A DNA stretch of 64,000 bases, taken from the NCBI RefSeq assembly GCF_020150455.1, contig NZ_CP083740.1:6593001-6657000 (forward strand), written 5' to 3'. The DNA is from Bremerella sp. TYQ1 (GTDB taxonomy: Bacteria > Planctomycetota > Planctomycetia > Pirellulales > Pirellulaceae). The notes below the pieces were generated by a model, which was not told where the DNA came from, did no database searches, and was given only the letters and a program-made list of their open reading frames with translations. Each line of letters opens with the position of its first letter. Position 1 is the first letter of the stretch. The position numbers were made by a program, and so were the translations under genes. Positions 46,901-55,463 of this stretch are shown here, one piece after another.

Positions 46901-48893
46901 CTTGCCAGTTGTTTTTGTTTTTAGCGTGACCACCCATGAAAATCGTGCCGGACGATTGGTTCGGCTTGCTGGCTGCTTCGACATCTAATTCACCATTGAT
47001 ATAGACACGAGTCTGATTCCCTTCACGAACCAGAGCGACGTGAGTCCATGTCCAGCGATCGATCTTATGCTTGCCGAAAATCGTTTTTCCGTCGGCCGTT
47101 TCCAGGATTACGTTGCCAGCATGCTCTCCTTTGCCGGAAACGCCTAGCGAATCGCCATGGGAAAGAAACCATCCCGCGATCGGCTGAGCGTCCAAATCGA
47201 TCCCGTTCCAGATCCATTGGCTGACCGTGTACGAATCTTCGGGAAGGGAAACGTCGGCCACGAGACGGCCATCGGCGAAGTGAGCCGCACGATTCAGCTG
47301 TGCATCGGTGGAAAATCGAGGTCCTTCAGCCCCTTCGAGATAAAAGACCACGCCATCTTCGAACAGGCCATGTTGCTTTTGGCCGGAGAAGTCTTCTGCG
47401 TGGGGACCTTCCATGTCGTGCAGCGGGAAGTAACGAACAGGCTTCAACTGGGTGATTTTCTTCGCCATCTCACTGTCCGGCGGCAATGACCTTCGACGTG
47501 GCGAAGCGGTAACTTGCTCGAGCAACTTCAGATCGGCCTCAACGATTTTCGGCTCGGCCGAGGTCTCAAGTCCCGCCGAACGTGCCGCCCAGGTGTTGTA
47601 ACCGCCCAGCACATGTTGCTCTGGTGGAGGAATGTACCCGTCGCCTCCGTTGGCTAGTTCAATGACCATGGTCTGCGGGAACGGGCTGCGAGCTTTCAGT
47701 TTGAGCCCGGTCAGCGCGTACGTTTCGTTCGGGGTCGTGGCGATCGCGATGTCGCCGATCCGCAAAGCTTGCAGCACGATCTCGGTTGATTGGCGATCGT
47801 GAAGGATGATTTGTTCGCGAGCATAAACTTCCGCGGGCGTTTTGGGTGGACGATCTCCCATCTCGGCCACGATCTTTTTGGCCCAGCTCAAACGCTCTTC
47901 GCTCGGGACGCGGTAGTCGAGTCGCATGCGTGTTTCCGCCATAGCCACTGGTGCGTCACGCTGGTATTTGATTGAACCCAATGCCTCTTGCGTCTTCGCG
48001 ACCATGCCATCGACGAAACCATCGAACGTTTGATTCGTGTCGGTGCGATAGTCGACACGCCAAATGTCACCACTGCAGCCGTGCGACATGGCCGCGACAA
48101 AGGGTGGCCGGTCGGATGACTTACTTCCCAGGGCTTCTTCCAGCTTTTGACAGTAGGCACCGAAGTAATCGGCCGCTCCGCCGCCGCTGAAATAATGCAT
48201 CGAGAAGTTCGCCAACAGCGCGATCGGTTCCCCGCTGGGAGTCTGAAAAGAGATGACCGAGAGCTCCGGATCTTCGGGACCTGACTCACCGGTAACGTTG
48301 GCCAGGTTGTTTTTGGCGGTGTGCATACTCGCACGAACCGTCTTTTCGCCGAACGGATCTTCCCGTTCCATGCCTGGTCGTAAGATCCAGCGGCGAAGCG
48401 CGGTGAACTCGTTGGCATCTGCGGTGCCCCAGCCGACTTGCGCAGGTGCCAGATTCTTTTCTGCGGCCAAGATCGCTTCGGCCAGCTTGATGCGAAGGTA
48501 CGGGACATACGTCGGATCGGCGTCAGTTCCGAGGGCTCCCATCGACGAAGGGGCCGTATGGGTATGCGTCGCCGAGATCAGCATGTGGTCCGTTGGAATC
48601 TGAGCACGCTCGGCGGCAAGCTTTTTGGCGCTATCGACTAAGTCCTTAGGCAGCATGCAACTGTCGGTCACCACCATGGCGATTCGCGTAGTGCCATCGT
48701 CGACGACAATCGCCCTGGCGTGGATGTTTTTCGGTTCCCCTTGCCGCGTGTAAAATCCACCGTTGATCAGAACGGGAAACGACTGCGGCGTGATGTCGAC
48801 CGTCGCGGCACCCACTTGCAGCTCCGCATGCAACGTGCGCGGTAAGACGAAACCAAGCAATAGAATAACGCCAGCGGCAAAGGCCAGTCGCAT
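43959..48893 (-). CDS. Secreted fusion: ceramidase-like + LamG + PVC membrane-bound dehydrogenase + HEAT + cytochrome c
   Basis: 1,644 residues from the ATG at 48893, with GGAGAA 6 bp upstream; a longer frame upstream is open but has no signal peptide. Order: signal peptide (1-23, ending TLHAE); neutral/alkaline ceramidase-like domain (about 25-460), with His-rich loop 'SATHTHTAPSS' and 'FSMHYFSGGG'; a LamG/concanavalin-like domain (490-690); a beta-propeller dehydrogenase domain (about 725-1110), with 'VAIAFDTQGRMFVAEYGDYP'; HEAT-like helical repeats (about 1150-1480); and a C-terminal cytochrome c domain with CAKCH at about 1520, of the TIGR02603 type. It is secreted and probably envelope-associated. 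The fusion suggests a hydrolase coupled to periplasmic sugar or lipid oxidation. The substrate is unknown. Confidence 0.88.
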   Translation of the reverse strand: MRLAFAAGVILLLGFVLPRTLHAELQVGAATVDITPQSFPVLINGGFYTRQGEPKNIHARAIVVDDGTTRIAMVVTDSCMLPKDLVDSAKKLAAERAQIPTDHMLISATHTHTAPSSMGALGTDADPTYVPYLRIKLAEAILAAEKNLAPAQVGWGTADANEFTALRRWILRPGMEREDPFGEKTVRASMHTAKNNLANVTGESGPEDPELSVISFQTPSGEPIALLANFSMHYFSGGGAADYFGAYCQKLEEALGSKSSDRPPFVAAMSHGCSGDIWRVDYRTDTNQTFDGFVDGMVAKTQEALGSIKYQRDAPVAMAETRMRLDYRVPSEERLSWAKKIVAEMGDRPPKTPAEVYAREQIILHDRQSTEIVLQALRIGDIAIATTPNETYALTGLKLKARSPFPQTMVIELANGGDGYIPPPEQHVLGGYNTWAARSAGLETSAEPKIVEADLKLLEQVTASPRRRSLPPDSEMAKKITQLKPVRYFPLHDMEGPHAEDFSGQKQHGLFEDGVVFYLEGAEGPRFSTDAQLNRAAHFADGRLVADVSLPEDSYTVSQWIWNGIDLDAQPIAGWFLSHGDSLGVSGKGEHAGNVILETADGKTIFGKHKIDRWTWTHVALVREGNQTRVYINGELDVEAASKPNQSSGTIFMGGHAKNKNNWQGRLDEVALFDRALTSDEIKQLALSDSNTPVAAVQETLSEEEKTKGGRHWVDDATPAPKSADEQLKCFQIEPGYRIELVAAEPLVMDPVAIAFDTQGRMFVAEYGDYPIGPSQEGDAPLSRIVLLEDTNDDGQMDKRTVFADKLNFCHSLMPLNDGILACAQTELILLRDENDDNVADSREVLFQGFQPAHPQMQVGCPRLGLDNRIYLNYGVGKVTGPDMAMPVTIPRTEFWFDPLTYEFGSASGTGQYGNTITAWGDRLFCTNRNPIIATTMTPEEAARNPFARIHSVQYDVAPSGGDSKVFPRVAMKSNWLSHAGTHTSACGTTAYVGDGLGDAMENSVFACEPIGHLVTRSIVTRDGPKLKSIRAQDDADFLASTDTWFRPASLTNGPDGMLYLADMYRLWVEHPKFLPPEIAAQLDWRAGEDRGRIWRIVPEQDVARRSFTPPAKASEFVAWLESTSGWQRRMAQQYLVETQAKELADAIRQLAETSPSPLGRLHALWTLEGLGSLDEPTIASALNDDHSEVRAAAIRLAARNWDTFPDVCPKVFGLAKDDSAWVRYQLALAIGNTDADGKLEVLSALAETDGSDPTFVDAMIAASEQCAAELLERSLKHIPTDSTLPQRLAQIVGKRNEPAEVTQILKFALSQPNGPAQLGVLKGLADGLGKSKQFDAVLARLPDGKQSLTKQLHSLATSEQQPPAMRQDAIALLRFANLADSSFFVELCSPQHPPIVQQEAIAALATSLSDEKAELLSEIWQELEPATRGAAVSLLLKSPTGIEFLFQGLQSGTVALSSIGLDQQTQLREHRDPAIRKQAEQLLGRAANKDRMAVLKRYASATKTIGSPLAGRQVFLQQCAKCHTPAEPGTPSVGPDLADSQNRSREAILFDILNPSGKVEPKYAASQLLTTSGQTFSGIVAHQSPQAIVLQMADGKLQETARSEIELFQTSDRSLMPDGLEKEISLEQMANLLEFLTSSMPKK

Positions 48894-49126
48894 AGCAAGT
48901 TCTCCGGTCGAGGATACCGTTTGGAAGGCAGGAGGGTGCGACGTCAATATGCCAAGTCGACGCGAAGTTGGCAAACATTTCTTTCTGCCGAAAAACGATT
49001 GCGTGGCAAAAAATCGAGAAATATGATGTCTCGTGACATTTTTAGGCGTTTTCGCTGCCGAAATTCGTTCACGAATCGATCCAGTCGAGGGATACGTGCC
49101 TCGATTGATACCACCGAAGGAATATC
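48894..49126. promoter_or_regulatory. Divergent promoter region of the ceramidase fusion and beta-helix genes
   Basis: A 233-bp gap between divergent genes. No operator is recognised. The upstream part contains AT-rich stretches (for example around 49010-49040) which may contain promoters. Confidence 0.4.
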
Positions 49127-50485
49127 ATGAATCTAAAAACAAACTCCAGCATTGCGGCCGTTTGGATCGCCTCTTTCATGCTGGGTATCGCTTCCGTACA
49201 TGCTCAAGCGGTCGCTAACGAAGCAGCATCGGCGCCGTTGAAAACCGCCGTCGACTTTGGTGTTGTGGGTGATGGAATTCACGACGATACCGAGTTGCTG
49301 CAGCAGTACATCGATTCCGCGCCGTCGGCGGTTGCTATTCCACGCGGGACTTACCGCATCACGAAAACGTTGGTGGTCGATCTTGATGAGATCGGCTTCA
49401 CTTCGATCGTAGGTGACGGGACAGCAACGATTGTCATGGAAGGGAAAGGGCCGGCGATTCGCCTCGTGGGTACCCATCAAGGTTCGGCCGATCCGAAGAC
49501 GGTTCAAGACAACGTTTGGCAAAAGCAACGCATGCCGTTGGTGCAAGGGATTGAGATTGTCGGCGCGCACGATGAAGCGGATGGAATCGAAGCGGTTCGC
49601 ACGATGCAGTTGATCATTTCCCAGGTCGTCATCCGTCATACGCGACATGCGATTCACCTGGTCGATCGAAATCGCAACGTCATCATCTCCGACTGTCATC
49701 TCTACGAAAACCGCGGCGTCGGTGTGTTTCTAGATGACTTAAATCTGCATCAAATCAATCTTTCGGCGTGCCATATCAGCTACAACCAAGGGGGCGGATT
49801 CGTTTCGAAAGGAGGCAACGTTCGGAACATTCATATCGCCGGATGCGATATTGAAGCGAACGTGCAGAACGTGCTGATCGATAGCGCCGGAACAAAATAT
49901 GGAACTGCCGAAGTCGCGATCACCGGCTGTACCATTCAGCACTCTGGTGGCGAAAATTCGACGAATGTTCGATTCATCGGCGCCAGTCCCGAGGGCGAGC
50001 CTCGCTGGGGACTTGTCACGATTGCCAACAATATTTTGAGCGACGTGGAAACGAACGTCGACATTCAAAAGGCCCGCGATGTCGTTATTCAAGGAAACAC
50101 GATCTCCAGCGGATATCGCTATAACCTCCGCGTGGAAGACAGCCAGAATATCGTTGTTGGTCCCAATGTCTTAGGAAGAAATCCTCCATATCGCGATGAG
50201 GATACTTGCGACAACGGAGTCTTGTTTCGTAACTGTGTGGGAGGGACGATCTCGGGTTTGCACATTCATCAGACGTTGCGTACCGATGCCGGCATGATCC
50301 TGGACGGCTGCCGCCGTTTTCATGTCACCGGATGCACCGTGTTAGATTGTAAAAAAGCAGGGATGCTTCTCAAGGACCTCGTCGAATGTCGGGTCGCCGA
50401 GAACATGCTGTATGGCCGTGAAGGCGACAAGGAATGGGTGCCTACAATCATCTCCGGCGGCTCCCAAAATAAGATCGAGCGGTAA
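49127..50485 (+). CDS. Secreted right-handed beta-helix protein (pectate-lyase-superfamily-like)
   Basis: 452 residues. The N-terminus is a signal peptide (residues 1-27, ending SVHAQA). 'DFGVVGDGIHDDTELLQQYID' at about 43-63 is the start of a pectate-lyase-3-type fold (Pfam PF12708), as in polysaccharide lyases and phage tailspikes. From residue 140 onward the protein shows the rung periodicity of a beta-helix: 'VVIRHTRHAIHLVDRNRNVIISDCHLYENRG', 'INLSACHISYNQGGG', 'VTIANNILSD', 'VVIQGNTISSGY'. Catalytic residues cannot be identified. It is divergent from the ceramidase-like fusion. A role in polysaccharide binding or cleavage is plausible but not shown. Confidence 0.85.
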   Translation: MNLKTNSSIAAVWIASFMLGIASVHAQAVANEAASAPLKTAVDFGVVGDGIHDDTELLQQYIDSAPSAVAIPRGTYRITKTLVVDLDEIGFTSIVGDGTATIVMEGKGPAIRLVGTHQGSADPKTVQDNVWQKQRMPLVQGIEIVGAHDEADGIEAVRTMQLIISQVVIRHTRHAIHLVDRNRNVIISDCHLYENRGVGVFLDDLNLHQINLSACHISYNQGGGFVSKGGNVRNIHIAGCDIEANVQNVLIDSAGTKYGTAEVAITGCTIQHSGGENSTNVRFIGASPEGEPRWGLVTIANNILSDVETNVDIQKARDVVIQGNTISSGYRYNLRVEDSQNIVVGPNVLGRNPPYRDEDTCDNGVLFRNCVGGTISGLHIHQTLRTDAGMILDGCRRFHVTGCTVLDCKKAGMLLKDLVECRVAENMLYGREGDKEWVPTIISGGSQNKIER

Positions 50486-50496
50486 CGCATCATTGC

Positions 50497-50537
50497 AGCG
50501 GTCAGGCGTCACAGAGGACGACGGACGCCTGACCGCT
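50497..50537. terminator. 13-bp perfect hairpin between convergent genes
   Basis: AGCGGTCAGGCGT (50497-50509) pairs perfectly with ACGCCTGACCGCT (50525-50537) around a 15-base loop. It lies 11 bp after the beta-helix stop and 23 bp after the DinB-like stop on the other strand. There is no T-run, so it may act as a bidirectional RNA-stabilising structure or a weak terminator. Confidence 0.6.
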
Positions 50538-50560
50538 GGCAAGTCATGCTCGGTGGTGGG

Positions 50561-51064
50561 TTATCCTTCGTCGGCCGACGGTCCATACAGTGCGGGGACA
50601 GGAACGCCATTGACGCGGAAGTACACCGTAAGAATGCCACGATGATGAACGGTGTGATTAATCACCCAGGTTCGTATGACCGCCATCTTAGGAAGCGTGA
50701 AAAGCGTTTCCCCCGCGTTCAGTAGCGACCAGGGCTTTTGCAGCGTCTCGTCGTCGACCGACTTCAGTGTGGCGAGTGCCTGGGCAACATTCTCATCGAA
50801 GATCTCCAGGTTTTCGGCACAGTTGGTCGGAGTCGGAGGATCGAAGTTAGGTCCGTCGGGGGGACTTAAATCGAGCGAATCGCGATCGAACGTAAACATT
50901 GTCCAGCTAGGAATACGCCCTAAATGCGTAGCGACCCAGCCGATCGTGTTCGACTTCTCGTGGATCTTCCAGTCCCATTTCTCATCTGGAACACGCTCTA
51001 ACGTCTTCCGAGTCTGGGCCATTTCCTGTTCGAAATCTGCAAAGACTATATCGCTCAGGCTCAT
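50561..51064 (-). CDS. DinB-family protein
   Basis: 167 residues from the ATG at 51064 (an upstream TTG at 51094 is open). It has the DinB/YfiT four-helix pattern: 'ATHLGRIPSW' near residue 45 and 'VINHTVHHRGILTVYF' near 135, with the three His expected to bind a metal. The fold is used for thiol-dependent or unknown transferases. It has no clear partner among its neighbours. Confidence in the family is good; the substrate is unknown. Confidence 0.82.
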   Translation of the reverse strand: MSLSDIVFADFEQEMAQTRKTLERVPDEKWDWKIHEKSNTIGWVATHLGRIPSWTMFTFDRDSLDLSPPDGPNFDPPTPTNCAENLEIFDENVAQALATLKSVDDETLQKPWSLLNAGETLFTLPKMAVIRTWVINHTVHHRGILTVYFRVNGVPVPALYGPSADEG

Positions 51065-51190
51065 CGCAATCGTCCCTAATCGAGGCTTCGGCAAACGGAA
51101 AACAAACGGCTGCCCCAGAACGCCTGCAATGTATACAAGTGTTCAGTTGTGTGCAACCTGATTCTCAAAAATTTGCCGCGGTCGATTTAG

Positions 51191-51252
51191 AGACGGTCTT
51201 CAAGTTCGCTTTGCTGTCGATCGAAGTCCAAATTGGAATTTGAAGACAGTCT
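51191..51252. terminator. Hairpin just after acpS
   Basis: AGACGGTCTTCAA (51191-51203) pairs with TTGAAGACAGTCT (51240-51252) with one mismatch. The right arm also contains the palindrome GAAGACAGTCTTC (51242-51254). It starts within 3 bp of the acpS stop. There is no T-run on the minus strand. Confidence 0.5.
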
Positions 51253-51254
51253 TC

Positions 51255-51665
51255 TTAGGGACGCGGATTCGAAAGCTTCGAGGTATCGCCGAGTGCAAGG
51301 GCATAAGCCACTGCATGCGTGCGGCAATGGCTGATGCTAATTTGCACTTCTTCGATACCGCGGCGTTTGGCCGAGTCGAGGGCTCCGCCGTATAGATGAA
51401 TCACCGGCTTGCCACCAAACTGGTTCGCGACTTCGACGTCGCGCCATGTGATTCCTTTGATCCAGCCGGTACCGATCGCTTTAAGAACTGCTTCCTTGGC
51501 TGCCCAGCGGCCGGCGTAATGTTGGGTGGCCGCTTTGCGTTCGCTGCAGTACTCGATCTCGTGCTGCGTGTAGACACGATTGATGAACATCTCGCCGTGT
51601 CGCTCGATCATTTGAGCGATACGCAGGCACTCGATGATGTCGGTTCCGATTCCAATAATTTCCAT
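51255..51665 (-). CDS. acpS: Holo-[acyl-carrier-protein] synthase
   Basis: 136 residues, close to the family length of about 125. 'GIGTDIIE' at residues 5-12 and 'RWAAKEAVLKAIGTGW' at 53-68 are the AcpS motifs with Asp and Glu that bind Mg. 'ISISHCRTHAVAYALA' is the C-terminal motif. AcpS transfers 4'-phosphopantetheine from coenzyme A to acyl carrier protein. It is 16 bp downstream of trpS and probably co-transcribed with it. Confidence 0.96.
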   Translation of the reverse strand: MEIIGIGTDIIECLRIAQMIERHGEMFINRVYTQHEIEYCSERKAATQHYAGRWAAKEAVLKAIGTGWIKGITWRDVEVANQFGGKPVIHLYGGALDSAKRRGIEEVQISISHCRTHAVAYALALGDTSKLSNPRP

Positions 51666-51681
51666 CGTTTCGCTTGCCTGT

Positions 51682-52665
51682 TTACTTCAACTTCGCGTGC
51701 CAGCTCGAGATTCCGGAAGCCTCTTGGGCTCGCGTCAAAACTTCCCGTGCTTTCTTTCGTGCCACTTGAGCTCCGTCGCCGAGGATTTCCTTTAAGCGAT
51801 TGGGATTGGCAACCAATTCCGCACGTCGCTGGTGCGCTTCGGCAAAATAAGCTTCGGCTGCGTCCGCCAGGGCTTTTTTCACGTGGCCATATCCGAAGCC
51901 GCCGGTGCGGTAGAGATCGGCCATCTCTTGAAGCGGTTCTGGCTCGGCGAACAGCGAATACAATTGGTAAAGGTGATCGGTCTCGGGATCCTTGGCGTCT
52001 TCCATCGGACGCGAGTCGGTCACGATCCGCATGATCTTCTTGCGAGCCTGTTTGGGTGGCTCGAACAGTTCGATGATGTTGCCGTAGCTCTTGGACATCT
52101 TTTCGCCGTCGGTGCCTGGGACTTTGGCAGAAGCGTCCAGGACTTTGGGTTTCGGCAGCACGAAGACTTCGCCAAACTGGTGATTGAAGCTTTGGGCGAT
52201 GTCGCGGGTGACTTCAATGTGCTGAACTTGATCTTGGCCAACAGGGACGACGTCGGAGTCGTAGCCGAGAATGTCGGCAGCTTGCAAAACTGGGTAAGTG
52301 AACAGTCCGGCGTCCGCTTTCAGGCCTTTGTCTTTTTTATCTTTGTAGCTGACGCAGCGTTCGAGCAGCCCCATACCGGTTCCGGTCATCAAGATCCAGC
52401 ACAATTCGCTGATCTCGGGAACGTCCGACTGAACGAACAGCGTGGCCTGATCAGGATCGAGGCCGAGCGCGAGAATATCGAGCGCCATATCGATGGTCGC
52501 TTGCTCCAGCTTTTCTCGGTCGCGAACGGTCGTCAGGGCGTGCAGATTCGCAATGAAGTAGAACGACTGCTCGTTGCCTTGCAGCTCGATATATTGACGA
52601 ATGGCACCGAAGTAGTTGCCCCAGTGGGGACGCCCTGTCGGCTGAATTCCGGAAAGAACGCGCAT
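51682..52665 (-). CDS. trpS: Tryptophanyl-tRNA synthetase
   Basis: 327 residues. Class I aminoacyl-tRNA synthetase: the HIGH-like motif is '[10 protein letters not shown]' near residue 12, the KMSKS motif is 'GEKMSKS' near residue 195, and the conserved 'GIQPTG' begins at residue 6. '[17 protein letters not shown]' is the TrpRS signature. It charges tRNA-Trp. Length and motifs match bacterial TrpS. Confidence 0.97.
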   Translation of the reverse strand: MRVLSGIQPTGRPHWGNYFGAIRQYIELQGNEQSFYFIANLHALTTVRDREKLEQATIDMALDILALGLDPDQATLFVQSDVPEISELCWILMTGTGMGLLERCVSYKDKKDKGLKADAGLFTYPVLQAADILGYDSDVVPVGQDQVQHIEVTRDIAQSFNHQFGEVFVLPKPKVLDASAKVPGTDGEKMSKSYGNIIELFEPPKQARKKIMRIVTDSRPMEDAKDPETDHLYQLYSLFAEPEPLQEMADLYRTGGFGYGHVKKALADAAEAYFAEAHQRRAELVANPNRLKEILGDGAQVARKKAREVLTRAQEASGISSWHAKLK

Positions 52666-52752
52666 GGATCGTGTCAGATTACGGGGAAAACGAAAGTCAA
52701 AACCAGCGTGTTATTATGACGGACAGAAGGGGAGAGTGTCACCCCGGGGGAC

Positions 52753-53664
52753 TTACGCTTGAAGCGTTCCCACGACATCCTTCACGCTGGTGGTGCCGAG
52801 CATGCGAAGTGCGCCTGGCAGTTCGTTCACGACCCGATTAGAGAGTGTCGGGTCGAAATAGTTGGCCGTACCTATTTGAACGGCTGTTGCCCCGGCAACC
52901 AGGAATTCCATCACGTCGTCGGTGCTGCTGATGCCGCCGATACCAATGATCGGGACACTGGTCGCTTTGGCGATTTGAAAGACACACCGCAGCGCGACAG
53001 GTTTGATGGCTGGGCCGGAAAGTCCACCGATGACATTCCCGAGCATCGGCTTTTTACGCTTCCAATCGATCGCCATCCCTTGCACGGTGTTGATCGCTGA
53101 AACGGCATCGGCACCACCTGCCTCGGCCGCTTTGGCCACGTTGGCGATACTCGTTACGTTGGGAGTCAGCTTGGCGATGATCGGATGAGGGCAAGCCGCA
53201 CGAACTTCGGCGACCAGCTTTTCGCATGTGGCGGGATCGGTCCCGAAGTCGATCCCACCGCTCACGTTGGGACAGGAAATATTGAGTTCAATCGCCGCGA
53301 CTTGGGAATGTTCGCCCAGTTGGGCGGCCATGCCGACGAAGTCTTCCTTCGTTTTACCGGCAATGCTGACGACCAGCGGCGACCCAAGCGAGCCTAGATA
53401 CGGCAGGTGATTGGCGATGAAATAATCGATGCCGTCGTTATCGAGACCGATGCTGTTGAGCATGCCCCCGGTCGTTTCAACGGTTCGCCATGGCTTGTTG
53501 CCAGGTCGAGGGCTGCTGGTGATCGTCTTCGGCAGGATTCCCCCCAGCTTCGCCAGATCGACGATTCCCGCCATCTCCTTTGCATAGCCAAAGGTGCCAG
53601 AAGCGACGAGAACAGGATTGGGGAGCGAAAGTCGCCCTAGCTGCACGGAAAGATCAACAGACAT
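52753..53664 (-). CDS. pyrD: Dihydroorotate dehydrogenase, class 1B-type catalytic subunit
   Basis: 303 residues. '[18 protein letters not shown]' at residues 14-31 and '[11 protein letters not shown]' are typical of class 1B enzymes. The catalytic Cys lies in '[12 protein letters not shown]' near residue 130, and '[13 protein letters not shown]' holds the Lys that binds substrate. The C-terminal half has '[26 protein letters not shown]', the FMN phosphate site. It catalyses the fourth step of pyrimidine synthesis. No PyrK partner is seen in the window, so the electron acceptor partner is elsewhere or different. Confidence 0.94.
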   Translation of the reverse strand: MSVDLSVQLGRLSLPNPVLVASGTFGYAKEMAGIVDLAKLGGILPKTITSSPRPGNKPWRTVETTGGMLNSIGLDNDGIDYFIANHLPYLGSLGSPLVVSIAGKTKEDFVGMAAQLGEHSQVAAIELNISCPNVSGGIDFGTDPATCEKLVAEVRAACPHPIIAKLTPNVTSIANVAKAAEAGGADAVSAINTVQGMAIDWKRKKPMLGNVIGGLSGPAIKPVALRCVFQIAKATSVPIIGIGGISSTDDVMEFLVAGATAVQIGTANYFDPTLSNRVVNELPGALRMLGTTSVKDVVGTLQA

Positions 53665-53790
53665 GCGTGTATGTTGGCAAAGGATTCATCAAATGTAGTC
53701 AAAGTCTGCGCGAAGTGTACGCCAATCGTACCGGTGGATTGGGGATCTCGCAACGAGGGCGAGTGTTGGACAGCTGGTTGACTTTCGCGC

Positions 53791-53837
53791 AAACAAAAAG
53801 ACACCACCAGTCTGCGCATTGGCAGCCTGATGGTGTC
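53791..53837 (-). terminator. Terminator of the small lipoprotein gene
   Basis: GACACCACCAG (53800-53810) pairs with CTGATGGTGTC (53827-53837), with one mismatch, and the loop has an inner CTGC/GCAG. T5 follows on the minus strand (A5 at 53795-53799). Further on come GTTTGCGCG, a GCGC element near a T-run as in the other terminators. Confidence 0.8.
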
Positions 53838-53876
53838 TCGTTTCACGGTTTCGATTTTTAGCGGTGGCCCGCGGCG

Positions 53877-54095
53877 TTAGATGATACCGCCGTGGGTGCG
53901 ATATGGAGCCAAGTGGCTTGGCTGGTCCAGGAACCAGATGCGTTGCCATTCTTCGAGGATATGGCGTTCGTTTTCCGAGGTGTAGATTAACTCTTGCGTA
54001 CGAACACTCGGATCCGCCGAGTAAATCGGCAGGAAGCAACCGGTGTTACTGATCAGGGCGATACCAAGCAGCAGTGCAACGATGAAATTACGCAT
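53877..54095 (-). CDS. Small putative lipoprotein
   Basis: 72 residues from the ATG at 54095, with GGAGGA 7 bp upstream. 'MRNFIVALLLGIALISNTGC' has a lipobox SNTGC, so the mature protein is a 53-residue lipoprotein. The mature part is Trp/Glu-rich ('EEWQRIWFLDQPSHLAPYRTHGG'). I recognise no family. Its own terminator follows. Confidence 0.7.
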   Translation of the reverse strand: MRNFIVALLLGIALISNTGCFLPIYSADPSVRTQELIYTSENERHILEEWQRIWFLDQPSHLAPYRTHGGII

Positions 54096-54203
54096 CTCAT
54101 TTCCTCCGTGAAACTTATGAAGCGGCCATCCTGACCGTTTGCGTTCATTGTCCATCCACCAAGGATTGAATCTTGGAGAGTTCGGAGAAACCTAAGCTGA
54201 TGC

Positions 54204-54641
54204 CTAATTTCCGAAGTCGCCCGGACCAGAAGTCGGGGGATTCGGTGGGTTAGGGTAGGCCGATGGATATCCTGGCGAGTCATTCGACTGCGGAGGGGAA
54301 TAGGGTTGCTGCTGGGGAGCTGCCGATTGCTCGGCCTCGAGTCGACCTTGTCGGTCTTTCTCTTCCAGCTGACGAACGCGTTCTTCCATCTCTTTGCCAG
54401 GCTTAAAGGTGACGACGTATTTTTCGTCGACATCCACTTTGGCACCCGTTCGTGGGTTGCGTGCCTTTCGAGCGGCTCGCTTTTTGACCTCGAAAACGCC
54501 GAAGTTTCGCAGCTCGATACGACCATCCTCGACAAGGGTAGTCACAATGGCGTCGAACGTTTTCTGGACGATCTCTTTCGTCTTGAGTTGTGTGAGCCCG
54601 ATCTCTTCAGAAATCGTCTTCACAATCTCTTTTTTGGTCAC
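54204..54641 (-). CDS. HU/IHF-family DNA-binding protein with proline-rich tail, GTG start
   Basis: 145 residues from the GTG at 54641, with GGGAG 7 bp upstream. The core, residues 1-92, has the HU fold: '[25 protein letters not shown]', '[25 protein letters not shown]' (beta-arm, with the conserved Pro-rich tip 'NPRTGAKV') and '[14 protein letters not shown]'. After it there is an unusual tail of about 50 residues, Glu/Gln-rich then Pro/Ser/Asn-rich ('[30 protein letters not shown]'). Bacterial HU is about 90 residues. An upstream open frame extends 50 residues further but does not look like HU. Binds DNA without much sequence preference; the tail may link it to other proteins. Confidence 0.88.
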   Translation of the reverse strand: MTKKEIVKTISEEIGLTQLKTKEIVQKTFDAIVTTLVEDGRIELRNFGVFEVKKRAARKARNPRTGAKVDVDEKYVVTFKPGKEMEERVRQLEEKDRQGRLEAEQSAAPQQQPYSPPQSNDSPGYPSAYPNPPNPPTSGPGDFGN

Positions 54642-54980
54642 GAGGCGACTCCCACACAAGGATGAATTGAGTTGTCGTAAGTTTTCTAGACTTCCGTCGG
54701 CAATTGCTCCAAGTGTAAGTGCCATAAGCACTAGAGTCAAGCTCATTCTGGCAGTGCGCACAGTTAACGCGATGCCAGCAACGGGACGCATTCCCTTTTT
54801 CAGGCTTCTCCGAACTATCCAATTTTCAAAGATCCAAGGTAGCGAAGAGCCGCTTTTCGTGCCGTAAAACAGGGCTTTACCTGTCCCCCAGTTCGAACGT
54901 ACCGGTCTCCGTACAATCGGTATCGACGGAATAATCGGTAAATCTTCAATCCAAACCGGCCATTTGAACCCAAATTTTCC
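54642..54980. other. 339-bp gap upstream of the HU-like gene
   Basis: No gene seen. The gap lies between the HU-like gene start and the stop of the cysteine-cluster gene. It probably holds the promoter of the HU-like gene. No clear hairpin or operator was found. Confidence 0.35.
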
Positions 54981-55412
54981 TTAAATTCGGATCTCGCTCG
55001 CTCGGTCTTGGATCTCGTCGAGGCTGTAGAGACGCCCCTTACCGCTGCCGGGACAGAAATCGCAGGTGTCCTGCCAATCTTCCGGCGACTTGATATTTGA
55101 GTCCCAGAAAGGCCATGTCCGGCATTGGCGAGGTCGCGCCGAATAAACCGTACATCCCTTGCTTTCGGTATCGAGAAAAACACAGTCTCCAGTTGAGTAT
55201 TCCTTCAAACTCTTCCGAAGTCCGACTTCTCGGACGTAAACCGACTCGAATTGTTCGATCGTCATGTCGGTAACTTCTGCGAGAGCCGCAATTTCTGCCG
55301 CGTTTACCCAAACGTAACCAGGGCCTCCGGTACAGCATCCGCCGCATTGGGTGCACTCAAACTGAAGACCATCTTGGTACCACGGTTTGCTTTGATCTGG
55401 CTTATTGGTCAT
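54981..55412 (-). CDS. YkgJ-like cysteine-cluster protein
   Basis: 143 residues from the ATG at 55412 (upstream in-frame ATG at 55442 is possible). A cysteine cluster 'ECTQCGGCCTGGPG' near residue 20, then 'GDCVF' and 'CTVYSARPRQCRTWPFW', and 'CDFCPG'. This is the pattern of the YkgJ family, which is thought to bind zinc or iron. Function unknown. It lies between the HU-like gene and the cysteine desulfurase. Confidence 0.85.
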   Translation of the reverse strand: MTNKPDQSKPWYQDGLQFECTQCGGCCTGGPGYVWVNAAEIAALAEVTDMTIEQFESVYVREVGLRKSLKEYSTGDCVFLDTESKGCTVYSARPRQCRTWPFWDSNIKSPEDWQDTCDFCPGSGKGRLYSLDEIQDRASEIRI

Positions 55413-55463
55413 TGCTATCGATGCTATCGCAAGAAGGGACACCCGGGCGGTGGAAGTGGAGGG

